Shown here in pieces: positions 13,691 to 28,181 of a stretch of 64,000 nucleotides of DNA. Both the position numbers and the translations under genes were made by a program. This stretch comes from Ianthella basta (Eukaryota > Porifera > Demospongiae > Verongiida > Ianthellidae), in NCBI GenBank assembly GCA_964019415.1, contig OZ025875.1, positions 8,540,717 through 8,604,716 of the forward strand, written 5' to 3'. Positions within the stretch are counted from its first letter, which is position 1; the number at the start of each line of letters is the position of its first letter. Below the pieces are notes generated by a model, which did not search any database, was not told the origin of the DNA, and worked only from the letters and a program-made list of their open reading frames with translations.

Positions 13691-14356
13691 TAGTCTCGCG
13701 TAGCCCAGACCCTTTCCTTTCCGGTTATTGCGCAATAACCGGGTTGAAAGGGTCTGGGAGTTTCCTTAAGTGTAACTGTTCAATGTCCGTGGGAACACGG
13801 ACAAGGTGTGAATCTAACACCTCTTTGATGTCGTACCACAAGTCGTGATAAGCGAGTCAGCGAAAATGACGGCGAGTGTTTGTGCGAGTGAAGACGAACT
13901 GGAACGAGATCATATTACTGCGATAGTACATGTGGCAGCAGCCGAAGCAGGGTTCCAAGATCTAAAGCCAGAGCAGATGCAAGCCATCTTAGAATTCATT
14001 GACGGTCGTGATATTTTCGTGTCGCTTCCTACTGGCTACGGTAAATCTCTTATTTACGGATTGCTGCCCTTGTCATCGAGCGAGACCCGAAAATACATCT
14101 GCCGCCGTTTGCAGTAGCTTACAGAAGTAGCAGTTTGCCATCTCAGTCTTCGACGCTATATAATTATACAGACGTGCACGCGCATCTCCGATGTAACACC
14201 TAATCAACACCTCTGAATTATCGTCCCACAATGGTGTTAAGTAAACAGTGGCTGTGCGTGGGTGGAACAGCTTGTGCTTAGGAAAACTCCCAGACCCTTT
14301 CCTCCCTATTACACAACAGCGGAAATGGAGGAAAGGGTCTGGGCTACGCGAGACTA
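13691..14356. mobile_element. DNA transposon, non-autonomous, long TIRs, inserted in satellite A
   Basis: The ends are perfect inverted repeats of 28 bp starting TAGTCTCGCGTAGCCCAGAC. Similarity continues inward for about 75-80 bp, and each arm contains its own inverted motif CAGACCCTTTC/GAAAGGGTCTG. GGCAACATG flanks both ends (13682-13690 and 14357-14365). Removing the element plus one copy restores the 10-bp satellite phase exactly, so a 9-bp target duplication is likely; a TA duplication would leave an 11-bp unit. The interior carries a helicase-like ORF start. Among known superfamilies some Academ-type DNA transposons carry a helicase; assignment to any family is only a suggestion. Confidence 0.85.
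13866..14117 (+). CDS. Truncated RecQ/SF2 helicase-like ORF inside the transposon
   Basis: Begins MTASVCASEDELERD. It then shows a Q-motif-like GFQDLKPEQMQAI and Walker A LPTGYGKSLIYG, the order found at the start of RecQ-type superfamily 2 helicases. It stops 83 codons in, before motif Ia, so only the first part of motor domain 1 remains. It probably derives from a larger autonomous element. Confidence 0.7.
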   Translation: MTASVCASEDELERDHITAIVHVAAAEAGFQDLKPEQMQAILEFIDGRDIFVSLPTGYGKSLIYGLLPLSSSETRKYICRRLQ

Positions 14357-17300
14357 GGCAACATGAGGCAATATGAGGCAAGATGAAGCAAGATGACGAA
14401 AGATAAAGCAAGATGAAGCAAGATGAGACAAGATGAAGGAAGATGAGGCAAGATGTGGGAAGATGAGGCAAGATGAGGCAAGATGAAACAAGATGAACTA
14501 AGATGAGGTAAGATGAGGCAAGATGCGGCAAGATGAAGCAAGATGAGGCAAGACTGGGTAAGATGAAGCAAGATGCAGTCCGATGAAGCAAGATGGGGAA
14601 AGATAAAGCAAGATGAAGCAAGATGAAGCAAGATGAGGCAAGATGAGACAAGATGAGGTATGATGAGGAAAGATGAGACAAGATGAAGCAAGATAAGGCA
14701 AGATGAAGGAAGATGAGGCAAGCTGAGGTAAGATGAAGCAAGATCAGGCAAGATGAGGCAAGATAAGACAAGATGAAGCAAGATGAGGCAAGATGAAGCA
14801 AGATGAGCCAAGATGACGAAAATTGAGACAAGATGAAGCATGATTAGGTAAGATGACGCGAGATGAGAGAAGATGAAGCAAGATGCAGCAAGATCAAGCA
14901 AGATGAGGCAAGATGAAGTAAGATGAAGAAAGATGCGGCAAGATAAAGCAAGATGAGGAAAGAGGAGGAAGATGAGACAAGATGAAGCAAGATGAGGAAA
15001 GATGACGCAAGATGACGAAAGATAAAGCAAGATGAAGCAAGATGAGGCAATATGAAGCAAGATGAGGCAAGATTATCTAAGATGGGGAAGGATGAAGCAA
15101 GATGAGGCAAGATGAGACAAGATGAGACAAGATGAAGCAAGATGAGGCAAGATGAGGCAAGATGAGGCAAGATGAAGCAAGATACGGCAAGATAAAGTAA
15201 GATGAAGCAAGATGAGGCAAGATGCAGCAAGATGAGGCAAGATAAAGCAAGATGAAGCAAGATGAAGCAAGACGAAGCAAGATGAAGCAAGATGAAGCAA
15301 GATGAGGAAAGATGGGACAAGATGAGGCAAGATGAGACAATATGTGGCAAGATGAAGCAAGATGAAGCAAGATGAAGCAAGATGCAGCAAGATGAAGTAA
15401 GATGAAGCAAGATGAGGTAAGATGAAACAAGACAAGGCAACATGAAGGAAGATGCGGCAGGATGAGGCAAGACGAGGCAATATGAAGCAAGATGAACTAA
15501 GATGAGGTAAGATGAAGCAAGATGCGGCAAGATGAAGCAAGATGAGGCATGATGAGGCAAGACTGGGTAAGATGAAGCAAGATGAGGAAAGATGAAGCAA
15601 GATGAAACAAGATGAAGCAAGATGAGGCAAGATGAGACAAGATGAGGTAAGATGAGGAAAGATGAGACAAGATGAAGCAAGATGAGGCAAGATGAAGGAA
15701 GATGAGGCAAGATGAGGAAAGATGAAGCAGGATGAGGAAAGATGAAGCAAGATTAGGCAGGATGAGGCAAGATAAGACCAGATGAAGCAAAATGAGGCAA
15801 GATGAAGCAATATGAATTAAGATGAGGCAAGATTAGGTAAGATGGGAAAGGATGAAGTAAGATGAGGCAAGATGAGACAAGATGAGGTAAGATGAGGACA
15901 TATGAGACAAGATGAGACAAGATGAAGCAAGACGAGGCAAGATGAGGCAAGATGAGGCAAAATGAAGCTAGATGCGGCAAGATAAAGTAAGATGAAGCAA
16001 GATGAGGCAAGATGAAGCAAGATACAGCAAGATAAAGTAAGATGAAGCAAGATGAGGCAATATGTAGCAAGATGAGGTAAGATAAAGCAAGATGAGGGAA
16101 GATGCGGCAGGATGAAGCAAGATGAGGAAAGATAAAGCAAGATGAAGCAAGATGAAGCAAGATGAGGCTAGATGAGGTGAGAAAAGGCAAAATGAAGCAA
16201 GACAAGGCAAGATGAGACAAGATGAGGCAAGACAAGGAAGATGAGGTAAGATGAGGAAAGATGAGGCAAGATGAAGCAAGATGCGGCAAGATAAAGTAAG
16301 ATGAAGCAAGATGAGGCAAGATGAGGCAAGATGAAGCAAGATGAGGCAAGATGCGGCAAGATGAAGCAATATGAGAAAAGATGAGACAAGATGAGGCAAG
16401 ATGAGACAAGATGAGGCAAGATGAAGCAAGATGCGGTCTGATGAAGCAAGATGAGGCAAGATGAAGCAGGATGACGAAAGATAAAGCAAGATGAAGCAAG
16501 ATGAGGCAATATGAATCAAGATGAGGCAAGATTAGGTAAGATAAGAAAGGATGAAGCAAGATGAGATAAGGTGAGGAAAGATGAAGCAAGATGAGGCAAG
16601 ATGAGGCAAGTTGAGGCAAGATGAAGCAAGATGAGGCAAGATGCGACAAGATGAAGCAATATGAGAAAAGATGAGACAAGATGAGACAAGATGAGGCAAG
16701 ATGAGACAAGATGAGGCAAGATGAAGCAAGATGCGGTCCGATGAAGCAAGATGAGGCAAGGTGAAGCAGGATGATGAAAGATAAAGCAAGATGAAGCAAG
16801 ATGAGGCAATATGAATCAAGATGAGGCAAGATTAGGTAAGATAAGGAAGGATGAAGCAAGATGAGGTAAGATGAGAAAAGATGAAGCAAGATGAGGCAAG
16901 ATGAGGCAAGATGAGGCAAGATGAGGCAAGATGAAGCAAGATATGGCAAAATAAAGTACGTTAAAGCAAGATGAGGCAAGATGAAGCAAGATGAAGCAAT
17001 TAGATGACGCAAGATGAAGCAAGATGAGGAAAGATAAAGCAAGATGAGGAAAGATGGGACAAGATGAGGCAAAATGAGACAAGATGAGGCAAGATGAAGC
17101 AAAACGAGGCAAGATGAGACAAGACGAGGCAAGATGAGACAAGATGAGGCAAGATGAAGCAAGACGAGGCAAGATGAGACAAGATGAGGCAAGATGAGGC
17201 AAGATGAAGAAAATGAGGCAAGATGAAGCAAGATGCGGCAAGATGAAGTAAGATGAAGCAAGATGAGGCAAGATGCAGCAAGATGAGGCAAGATAAAGCA

Positions 17301-18660
17301 AGATGAAGCAAGGTGAAGCAAGATGCGGCAAGATGAAGCAAGATGAGGAAAGATGGGACAAGATGAGGCAATATGAGACAAGATGAGGCAAGATGAAGTA
17401 AGATGAAGCAAGGTGAGGCAAGATGCAGCAAGATGAGGCAAGATAAAGCAAGATGAAGCAAGATGAAGCAAGATGAGGAAAGATGGGACAAGATGAGACA
17501 AGATGAGGCAAGATGAAGCAAGATGAAGCAAGATGAGGCAAGATGCAGCAAGATGCGGCAAGATGAAGTAAGATGAAGCAAGATGAGGTAAGATGAAACA
17601 AGACAAGGCAACATGAAGGAAGCTGTGGCAAGATGAGGCAAGACGAGGAAAGATGAAGCAAGATGAATTAAGATGAGGTAAGATGAGGCAAGATGCGGCA
17701 GTATGAAGCAAGATGAGGAAGGATGAAGCAAGATGAAGCAAGATGAAGCAAGATGAAGCAAGATGAGGCAAGATGAGGAAAGATGAAGCAAGATGAGGCA
17801 AGATTAGGTAAGATGAGGAAGGATGAAGCTAGATGAGGCACGATGAGACAAAATGAGGTAAGATGAGGAAAGATGACACAAGATGAGACAAGATGAGACA
17901 AAATGAAGAAAGATGAGGCAAGATGGGGGAAGATGAGGCAAGATGAGACAAGACGAAGCAAGATGAAGCAAGATGAACTACGTAAGATGAAGTAAGATGA
18001 GGCAAGATGAAGCAAGATGAGGCATGATGAGGCAAGATGAAGCAAGACAAAGTAAGATGAAGCAATATGAGGAAAGATGAAGCAAGATGAGGGAAGATGC
18101 GGCAAGATGAAGCAAGATGGGGAAAGATAAAGCAAGATGAAGCAAGATGAAGCAAGATGAGGCAAGATGAGACAAGATGAGGCAAGATGAGGAAAGATGA
18201 GACAAGATGAAGCAAGATGAGGCAAGATGAAGCAAGATGAAGCAAGATGAAGCAAGATGCGGCAAGATGAAGCAAGATGAGGAAAGATGGGACAAGATGA
18301 GACAAGATGCGGCAAGATGAAGTAAGATGAAGCAAGATGAGGTAAGATGAAATAAGACAAGGCAACATGAAGGGAGATGCGGCAAGACGAGGCAAGATGA
18401 AGCAAGATGAACTAAGATGAGGTAAGATGAGGCAAGATGCGGCAAGATGAAGCAAGATGAGGCATGATGAGGTAAGATGAGGCAAGACGGGGTAAGATGA
18501 AGCAAGATGAGGCAAGATGAAACAAGATGAGGTAAGATGAGGAAAGATGAGACAAGATGAGACAAGATGAAGCAAGATGAGGCAAGATGAAGCAAGATGT
18601 GGCAAGATGAAGTAAGATGAAGCAAGATGAGGCAAGATGCAGCAAGATGAGGCAAGATAA
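14357..18660. repeat. Satellite A, right part, 10-bp unit
   Basis: About 430 units of the same decamer. Apparent minus-strand reading frames of up to 680 codons (for example 15753-17801) translate to ASSCLILPHL-type repeats in all three frames. They are a by-product of a stop-free 10-bp unit, since three units equal ten codons. Confidence 0.95.
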
Positions 18661-18667
18661 ACAACAA

Positions 18668-20189
18668 TATGCACTGGACCCCCTACAGGATGTCCTGGAC
18701 CCCATACAAGATGCACTGGACCCCGTACAAGATGCACTGGACCCCTTACAAGATACAGTGGACCCCCTACAAGATGCACTGGACCCCTTGCAAGATGCAC
18801 TGGACCCCCTACAAGATGCACTGGACCCCCTACAGGATGCACTGGCTCCCCTACAGGATGCACTGGACCCCCTACAGGATGCACTGGAACCCCTACAAGA
18901 TGCACAGGACCCCCTTCAACATACACTGGACCCCCTACAAGATGCACTGGACCCCTTGCAAGATACACTGGACCCCCTGCAAGATGCCCTGGACCCCCTA
19001 CAGGATACACTGGACCCCCTACAGGATGCATTGGACCCCCTACAAGATGCACTGGACCCCTACAAGATACACTGGACCCCTTAAAGAATGCACAGGACCC
19101 CCTACAAGATGCACTGGACCCCCTACAAGATGCACTGGACCCCTATAAGATGCACTGGACCCCTACAAGATGCACTGGACTCCCTACAGGATGCACTGGC
19201 TCCCCTACAGGATGCACTGGACCCCCTACAGGATGCACTGGAACCCCTACAAGATGCACAGGACCCCCTTCAACATACACTGGACCCCCTACAAGATGCA
19301 CTGGACCCCTTGCAAGATACACTGGACCCCCTGCAAGATGCCCTGGACCCCCTACAGGATACACTGGACCCCCTACAGGATGCATTGGACCCCCTACAAG
19401 ATGCACTGGACCCCTACAAGATACACTGGACCCCTTAAAGAATGCACAGGACCCCCTACAAGATGCACTGGACCCCCTACAAGATGCACTGGACCCCTAT
19501 AAGATGCACTGGACCCCTACAAGATGCACTGGACTCCCTACAAGATGCACTGGACCCCTTACAAGATACAGTGGACTCCCTACAAGATGCACTGGACCCC
19601 TTGCAAGATACACTGGACCCCTGCAAGATGCACTGGACCCCCTACAGGATGCACTGGAACCCCTACAAGATGCACTGGACCCCTTACAAGATACACTGGA
19701 CCCCCTAAAGAATGCACTGGACCCCCTAAAGAATGCACTGGACCCCCTACAGAATGCACAGGACCCCCCACAAGATGCACTGGACCCCCTACAAGATACA
19801 CTGGACCCCCTACAGAATGCACTGGACCCACTACCAGATGCACTGGACACCTTGCAAGATGCATTGAACCCCCTACAAGATGCACTGGACACCCTATAAG
19901 ATGCACTGGACACCCTACAAGATGCACTGGACCCCCAACAAGATGCACTGGACCCCCTACAAGATGCACTGGACACCCTACAAGATGCACTGGACCCCTA
20001 TAAGATGCACTGGACCCCCTACAAGATACACTGGACCCCCTACAGAATGCACTGGACCCACTACCAGATGCACTGGACCCCTTGCAAGATGCATTGAACC
20101 CCCTACAAGATGCACTGGACACCCTACAAGATGCACTGGACCCCCTATAAGATGCACTGGACCCCCTAAAGGATGCACTGGACCCCCTA
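18668..20189. repeat. Satellite B, left part, 20-21-bp unit, forward
   Basis: Unit CACTGGACCCCCTACAAGATG with variants. Blocks repeat at higher order: the variant run with GGCTCCCCTACAGGATGCAC near 18843 recurs near 19197, a spacing of about 354 bp. Long open frames (DPLQDAL and similar) come from the repeat and are not called as genes. Confidence 0.95.
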
Positions 20190-21107
20190 CGCATGTGGGA
20201 CTTGTCCTATGTAAACAATGTGGGGCGATTTTTGACCTTCATATATTTGCTTGTAGCTCCTACAGGGTGTGTTCGTTCGAAGTCAAACAAGTGCCGAGAG
20301 GAAGATCAAGCACTGCTCTTTAAACGTATGCACGATTTCTGTTAACCAAGCCTGGCCACGCTAAGATATGTCGCCGAATACAAAGCCATCCAAAAAGCCG
20401 AAAACTTCGATGTGGTGCTCGAGGGAATCTCTGAGGGAGAAACGAAAAGCATAGCCCTGTTCCTACGCGGACCCTCTAAGTTTTCACCGCATGCATAGTT
20501 ACTAAATCAATCCTAACAAAAGTTACAACTAACTTTCATTTCTCCCGTGACAAGTTTTGTGCCTTGAAACTCCACACAGGAACCGACTTCGCGCTATGCA
20601 TGCGGTGAAATCTTAGATAATTTCCTTCGCTTTCGGAAGCATCCTTCAATGCGCCTCTAACTGAACTTCTCGAATGCCACACGGCGTTCTCGTGAGGGCA
20701 CTCATTCCAGCCTTCCTTGATGGCCAGGAGTCCAGGACCCGTGACGATCTCGTGACCTCCTATATATGGTATACACAACGGAAGCGATCAAATGACGTCA
20801 TCAAACATTTACCGTGCTCAAAAAGCGAGATTCCTTCGCATAAAAGAACGAAACGTCGATCCCTTCGAAGTTTGAGAACAGAGAAGACATCAGCTGTGTT
20901 TCATTCTTACCAGAATTCTCCCTAGTCGTCCGAAACTTTGTTCCTTGCCGTCGCCGGATATGACGTTCGATTTCTCTGGCCTCACAAATCACGCGCACAT
21001 CACATGCAGTGCAAGCGTAGCCATGGCAACAGAGGAATTTCACACCTGAAGGTGTGAATACCTCAAAGTGCACGTTATGTAAACGAAGTGGACATGTCCC
21101 ACAAGCG
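20190..21107. mobile_element. DNA element with 18-bp TIRs and TA flanks, inserted in satellite B
   Basis: Left end CGCATGTGGGACTTGTCC; the right end is its inverted complement with two mismatches (21090-21107). TA lies on both sides (20188-20189, 21108-21109), and removing the element with one TA rebuilds a perfect satellite B unit. This is the behaviour of TA-targeting elements such as Tc1/mariner-like MITEs. Near the ends TATGTAAAC followed by AATGTGG or GAAGTGG occurs as a direct repeat. No transposase is recognisable. The longest minus ORF (21073-20801, 90 aa, with CTACDVRVICEAREIERHIR) has a few cysteines but no clear domain. Confidence 0.8.
20476..20616. repeat. Inverted-repeat hairpin nested in the satellite B element
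   Basis: Arms of 23 bp containing TTTCACCGCATGCATAG (20476-20498) and its inverse CTATGCATGCGGTGAAA (20594-20616), about 95 bp apart, with one mismatch. It may be a small nested MITE or a structural part of the host element. No target duplication was found at its ends. Confidence 0.75.
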
Positions 21108-22810
21108 TACAGAATGCACTGGACCCCTTACAAGATGCACTGGACCACTTAGAAGATGCACTGGACCACTTACAAGATGAACTGGACCACTTAGAAGATG
21201 CACTGGACCACTTACAAGATGAACTGGACCCCCCACAGTAAGAACTAGACCCCATACAGGATGCACTGGACCCCCTACAGGATGCGCTGGATCCCATACA
21301 GGATGCACTGGACCCCCTACAGGATGCACTGGATCCCCTACAAGATGCATTGGACCCCTTATAAAATGCACTGGAGCCCTTACAGAATGCACTGGACCCC
21401 CTACAGAATGCACTGGACCCCCTACAAGATGCACTGGACCCCCTGCAAGATGCATGGGACCCTTATAGTTTACACTTGACCCACTACAAGATGCACTGGA
21501 TCCCCTACAAGATGCATTGGACCCCTTATAAAATGCACTGGAGCCCTTACAGAATGCACTGGACCCCCTACAGAATGCACTGAACCCCCTACAGAATGCA
21601 CTGGACCCCCTACAGAATGCACTGGACCCCCTACAAGATGCACTGGACCCCCTGCAAGATGCACTGGACCCCCTACAGGATGCACAGCACACCCTACAGA
21701 ATGCACTGGACCCCTTACAGAATGCACTGGACCCCCTACAGGATGCACTGGACCCACTACAAGATGCACTGGACCCCCTACAAGATGCACTGGACCTCCT
21801 ACAAGATGCACAGCACACCCTACAGAATGCACTGGACCCCTTACAGAATGCACTGGACCCCCTACAGGATGCACTGGACCCACTACAAGATGCACTGGAT
21901 CCCCTACAAGATGCATTGGACCCCTTATAAAATGCACTGGAGCCCTTACAGAATGCACTGGACCCCCTACAGAATGCACTGGACCCCCTACAGAATGCAC
22001 TGGACCCCCTACAGAATGCACTGGACCCCCTACAAGATGCACTGGACCCCCTGCAAGATGCACGGAACCCTTATAGTTTACACTTGACCCACTACAAGAT
22101 GCACTGGACCCCCTACAAGATGCACTGGACCCCCTACAGGATGCACAGCACACCCTACAGAATGCACTGGACCCCTTACAGAATGCACTGCACCCCCTAC
22201 AGGATGCACTGGACCCACTACAAGATGCACTGGACCCCCTACAAGATGCACTGGACCTCCTACAAGATGCATTGGACCCCCTACAAGATGCATTGGACCC
22301 CCTACCAGATGCACTGGACCCCCTACAAGATGCACTGAACCCCTACAGAATGCACTGGACCCCTTACTAGATTCACTGGATCACTTACAAGATTCACTGG
22401 ATCCTCTGGACCCCATAAAGGAAGCACTGATCCACCTACAAGATGCACTGGGCCCCCTACAGTGAGATCTAGACCCCCTACAGGATGCGCTGGATCCCAT
22501 ACAGGATGCACTGGACCCCCTACAGGATGCACAGGACCCCCTACCAGATGCGCTGGACCCCCTACAAGATGCACTGGACCCCCTACAAGATGCACTGGAC
22601 CCCCTACAAGATGCAGTGGACCCCCTACAAGATACACTAGACCCCCTACAACATGCACAGGACCCCCACTAGATGCATTGGACCTCCTACAAGATGCACT
22701 GGACCTTTTACAGCATAGACTGGACCCCCTACAAAATGCAGTTGACCCCCTATAAGACGCCCTGGACCCTCATGGGATGCACTGGCCCCTCTACAAGATA
22801 CACTGTACTC
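21108..22810. repeat. Satellite B, right part, forward orientation
   Basis: Same 20-21-bp unit. Higher-order blocks are marked by CCCTTATAGTTTACACTTGA at about 21450-21480 and again near 22068-22087. The array decays into imperfect units (TATGGGATGC type) up to about 22,985. Confidence 0.95.
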
Positions 22811-23004
22811 CCTAAAAGATATGACCCTAACCCTACACCCTAGAAGACGGGACCCCTTTTATAATGAACTGGGCCCCCTATGGGATGCAAAGAACACCCT
22901 GCAAGATGCACTGGATCCCCTACGGGACGTATTGGACCCCCTACATGATGCACTGGACCCCCTATGGGATGCATTGGAGCCCCTATGGGTTATGACTACG
23001 GAGG

Positions 23005-23310
23005 GTTAGGGAGACTTACAGAGACTTTGGGAAACTACAGAGACCTAGGGAGACTACAGAGACCTAGGGAGACTACGGAGACCTAGGGGCACTAACAGAG
23101 ACCTAGGGAGACTACAGACACCTAGGGAGACTGCGGAGACCTTGGGAGACTACGGAGACCTAGGGGCACTAACAGAGACCTTGGGAGACTACAGACACCT
23201 AGGGAGACTACGGACACCTAGGGAGACTACGGAGACCTTGGGAGACTAGGGAGACTTCAGAGACATAGGGAGACTACGGAGACCTAGGAAGACTACAGAG
23301 AGCTAGGGTT
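23005..23310. repeat. Third short array, unit of about 20 bp
   Basis: Units of the type ACCTAGGGAGACTACGGAG, about 15 copies with variants (CTTGGGAGAC, GGGGCACTAACAG). Not related by eye to satellite A or B. Confidence 0.9.
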
Positions 23311-23533
23311 CAGCTAGATGGCGACCGGCAGAGGACACATAACACAAACAATGGACACTCACACAGGGTAGATGGTGTCGCCCTTTTGCCACACCACCAC
23401 ACACAACATCCTGATACATACTCCTCACCAACCCATAATCACACTCTCCCAGCATCTGAATACCACTCCGCTCGAATTATCTCTCATATTTCGGCACTGT
23501 CATTCTCCCCAGACCCTCACTCCATACCCTCAC

Positions 23534-25260
<1,727 letters not shown>

Positions 25261-25549
25261 CTTGGGGAGGAGCTAAGAGAACAAATGTCCATGCAACATC
25301 GCGCTGTCACCGAGATACAAGGTCCTCGCGCTCCCGTGACAGGATAATTAATGCATGCTGATTCAAATGCCCGCCACAATCAACTGATTAATTGTGGGGG
25401 TATCCCCTTTTCTCGTATGGCGTCCTCTAGTGGTACAGCGACGCTTGTACACAGGCAGCAGCTATTTCTGGATCACCAGGATGGCGTCAAGTTGCAAGTG
25501 CGCATGCATTCGTTTGGCGATTCATGTGACGGTACACGTATAGTACGTC

Positions 25550-26930
25550 TTGTAGGGGGGGCAGTGCATCCTATGGGGGTACAGTGCGTCACATAGGGGG
25601 TCCAGTGCATCCTATGGGGGTCCAGTGCGTCCTATAGGGGGTACAGTGCGTCACATAGGGGGTCCAGTGCATCCTATGGGGGTCCAGTGCGTCACATAGT
25701 GGCCCAGTGTGCATCCTGTAGGTAGTCCAGTGTTCTGTAACGGGTCCAATGCATCCTGTCGGTAGTCCAGTGTGTTCTGTAGGGTATCCAGGGGATCCTA
25801 TAGGGGGTCCAGTGCGTCCTATAGGGGGTCCAGTGCATCCTATAAGGGGTCCAGTACATCCTGTAGGGGGTCCAGTGCATCCTGTAGGGGATCCAGTGCA
25901 TCCTGTAGGGGGTCCAGTGCATCCTGTAGGGGATCCAGTGCATCCTATAAGGGGTCCAGTACATCCTATAGGGGGTCCAGTGCATCCTGTAAGGGGTCCA
26001 GTGCATCCTGTAGGTAGTCCAGTGTGTTCTGTAGGGTGTCCGGTGCATCCTATAGGGGGTCCAGTGCGTCCTATAGGGGGTCCAGTGCGTCCTATAAGGG
26101 GTCCAGTGCATCCTGTAGGGTGTCCAGTGCATCCTGTAGGGGATCCAGTGCATCCTGTAAGGGGTCCAGTGCATCCTATAGGGGGTCAAATGCGTCCTAT
26201 AGGGGGTCCAGTACATCCTATAGGGGGTCCAGTGCATCCTATAAGGGGTCAAGTGCGTCCTGTAAGGGGTCCAGTGCATCCTATAGGGGTTCCAGTGCAT
26301 CCTATAGGGGGTCCAGTGCGTCCTATAGGGGGTCCAGTACATCCTATAGGGGGTCCAGTGCATCCTATAAGGGGTCAAGTGCGTCCTGTAGGGTTCCAGT
26401 GCATCCTATAGGGGGTCAAGTGCGTCCTGTAGGGGGTCCAGTGCATCCTATAGGGGGTCCAGTGTATTCTGTAGGGGGTCCAGTGCGTCCTATAGGGGGT
26501 CCAGTGCGTCCTATAGGGGGTCCAGTGTATTCTGTAGGGGGTCCAGTGTGTCCTATAGGGGGTCCAGTGCATCCTATAGGGGGTCCAGTGCGTCCTATAA
26601 GGGGGTCCAGTGCGTCCTATAGGGGGTCCAGTGCGTCCTATAAGGGGTCCAGTGTATTCTGTAGGGGGTCCAGTGCGTCCTATAGGGGGGTCCAGTGCGT
26701 CCTATAGGGGGTCCAGTGCGTCCTATAAGGGGTCCAGTGTATTCTGTAGGGGGTCCAGTGCGTCCTATAGGGGGGTCCAGTGCGTCCTATAGGGGGGTCC
26801 AGTGCGTCCTATAGGGGGTCCAGTGCGTCCTATAAGGGGTCCAGTGTATTCTGTAGGGGGTCCAGTGTATTCTGTAGGGGGTCAAGTGCGTCCTATAAGT
26901 AGCACTAGAGGCCTTACGGGTATGCGCTGA
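25550..26930. repeat. Satellite C: the satellite B unit in inverse orientation
   Basis: Unit GCATCCTATAGGGGGTCCAGT; its reverse complement ACTGGACCCCCTATAGGATGC is the satellite B unit with one or two changes. About 65 units. Variants such as GTATTCTGTAGGGGG are clustered near 26460-26880. Confidence 0.95.
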
Positions 26931-27004
26931 AGGTCCTATAGGTAGCACTGGATGCACTGGAGGTCCTATAGTTAGCAGTGGAGGCCATTTGGGCCTCTCC
27001 TGGT

Positions 27005-28181
<1,177 letters not shown>

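Noticed and set aside
13004-18667. Long minus-strand open frames of up to 682 codons rich in ASSCLILPHL
   Set aside because: They exist in all three frames and are produced by a stop-free 10-bp repeat; no start context, domain or non-repeat sequence supports a gene.
18617-20323. Open frames encoding DPLQDAL or MHWTPYK repeats in satellites B and C, on both strands
   Set aside because: Pure translation of a 20-21-bp repeat; frames change with unit-length variants.
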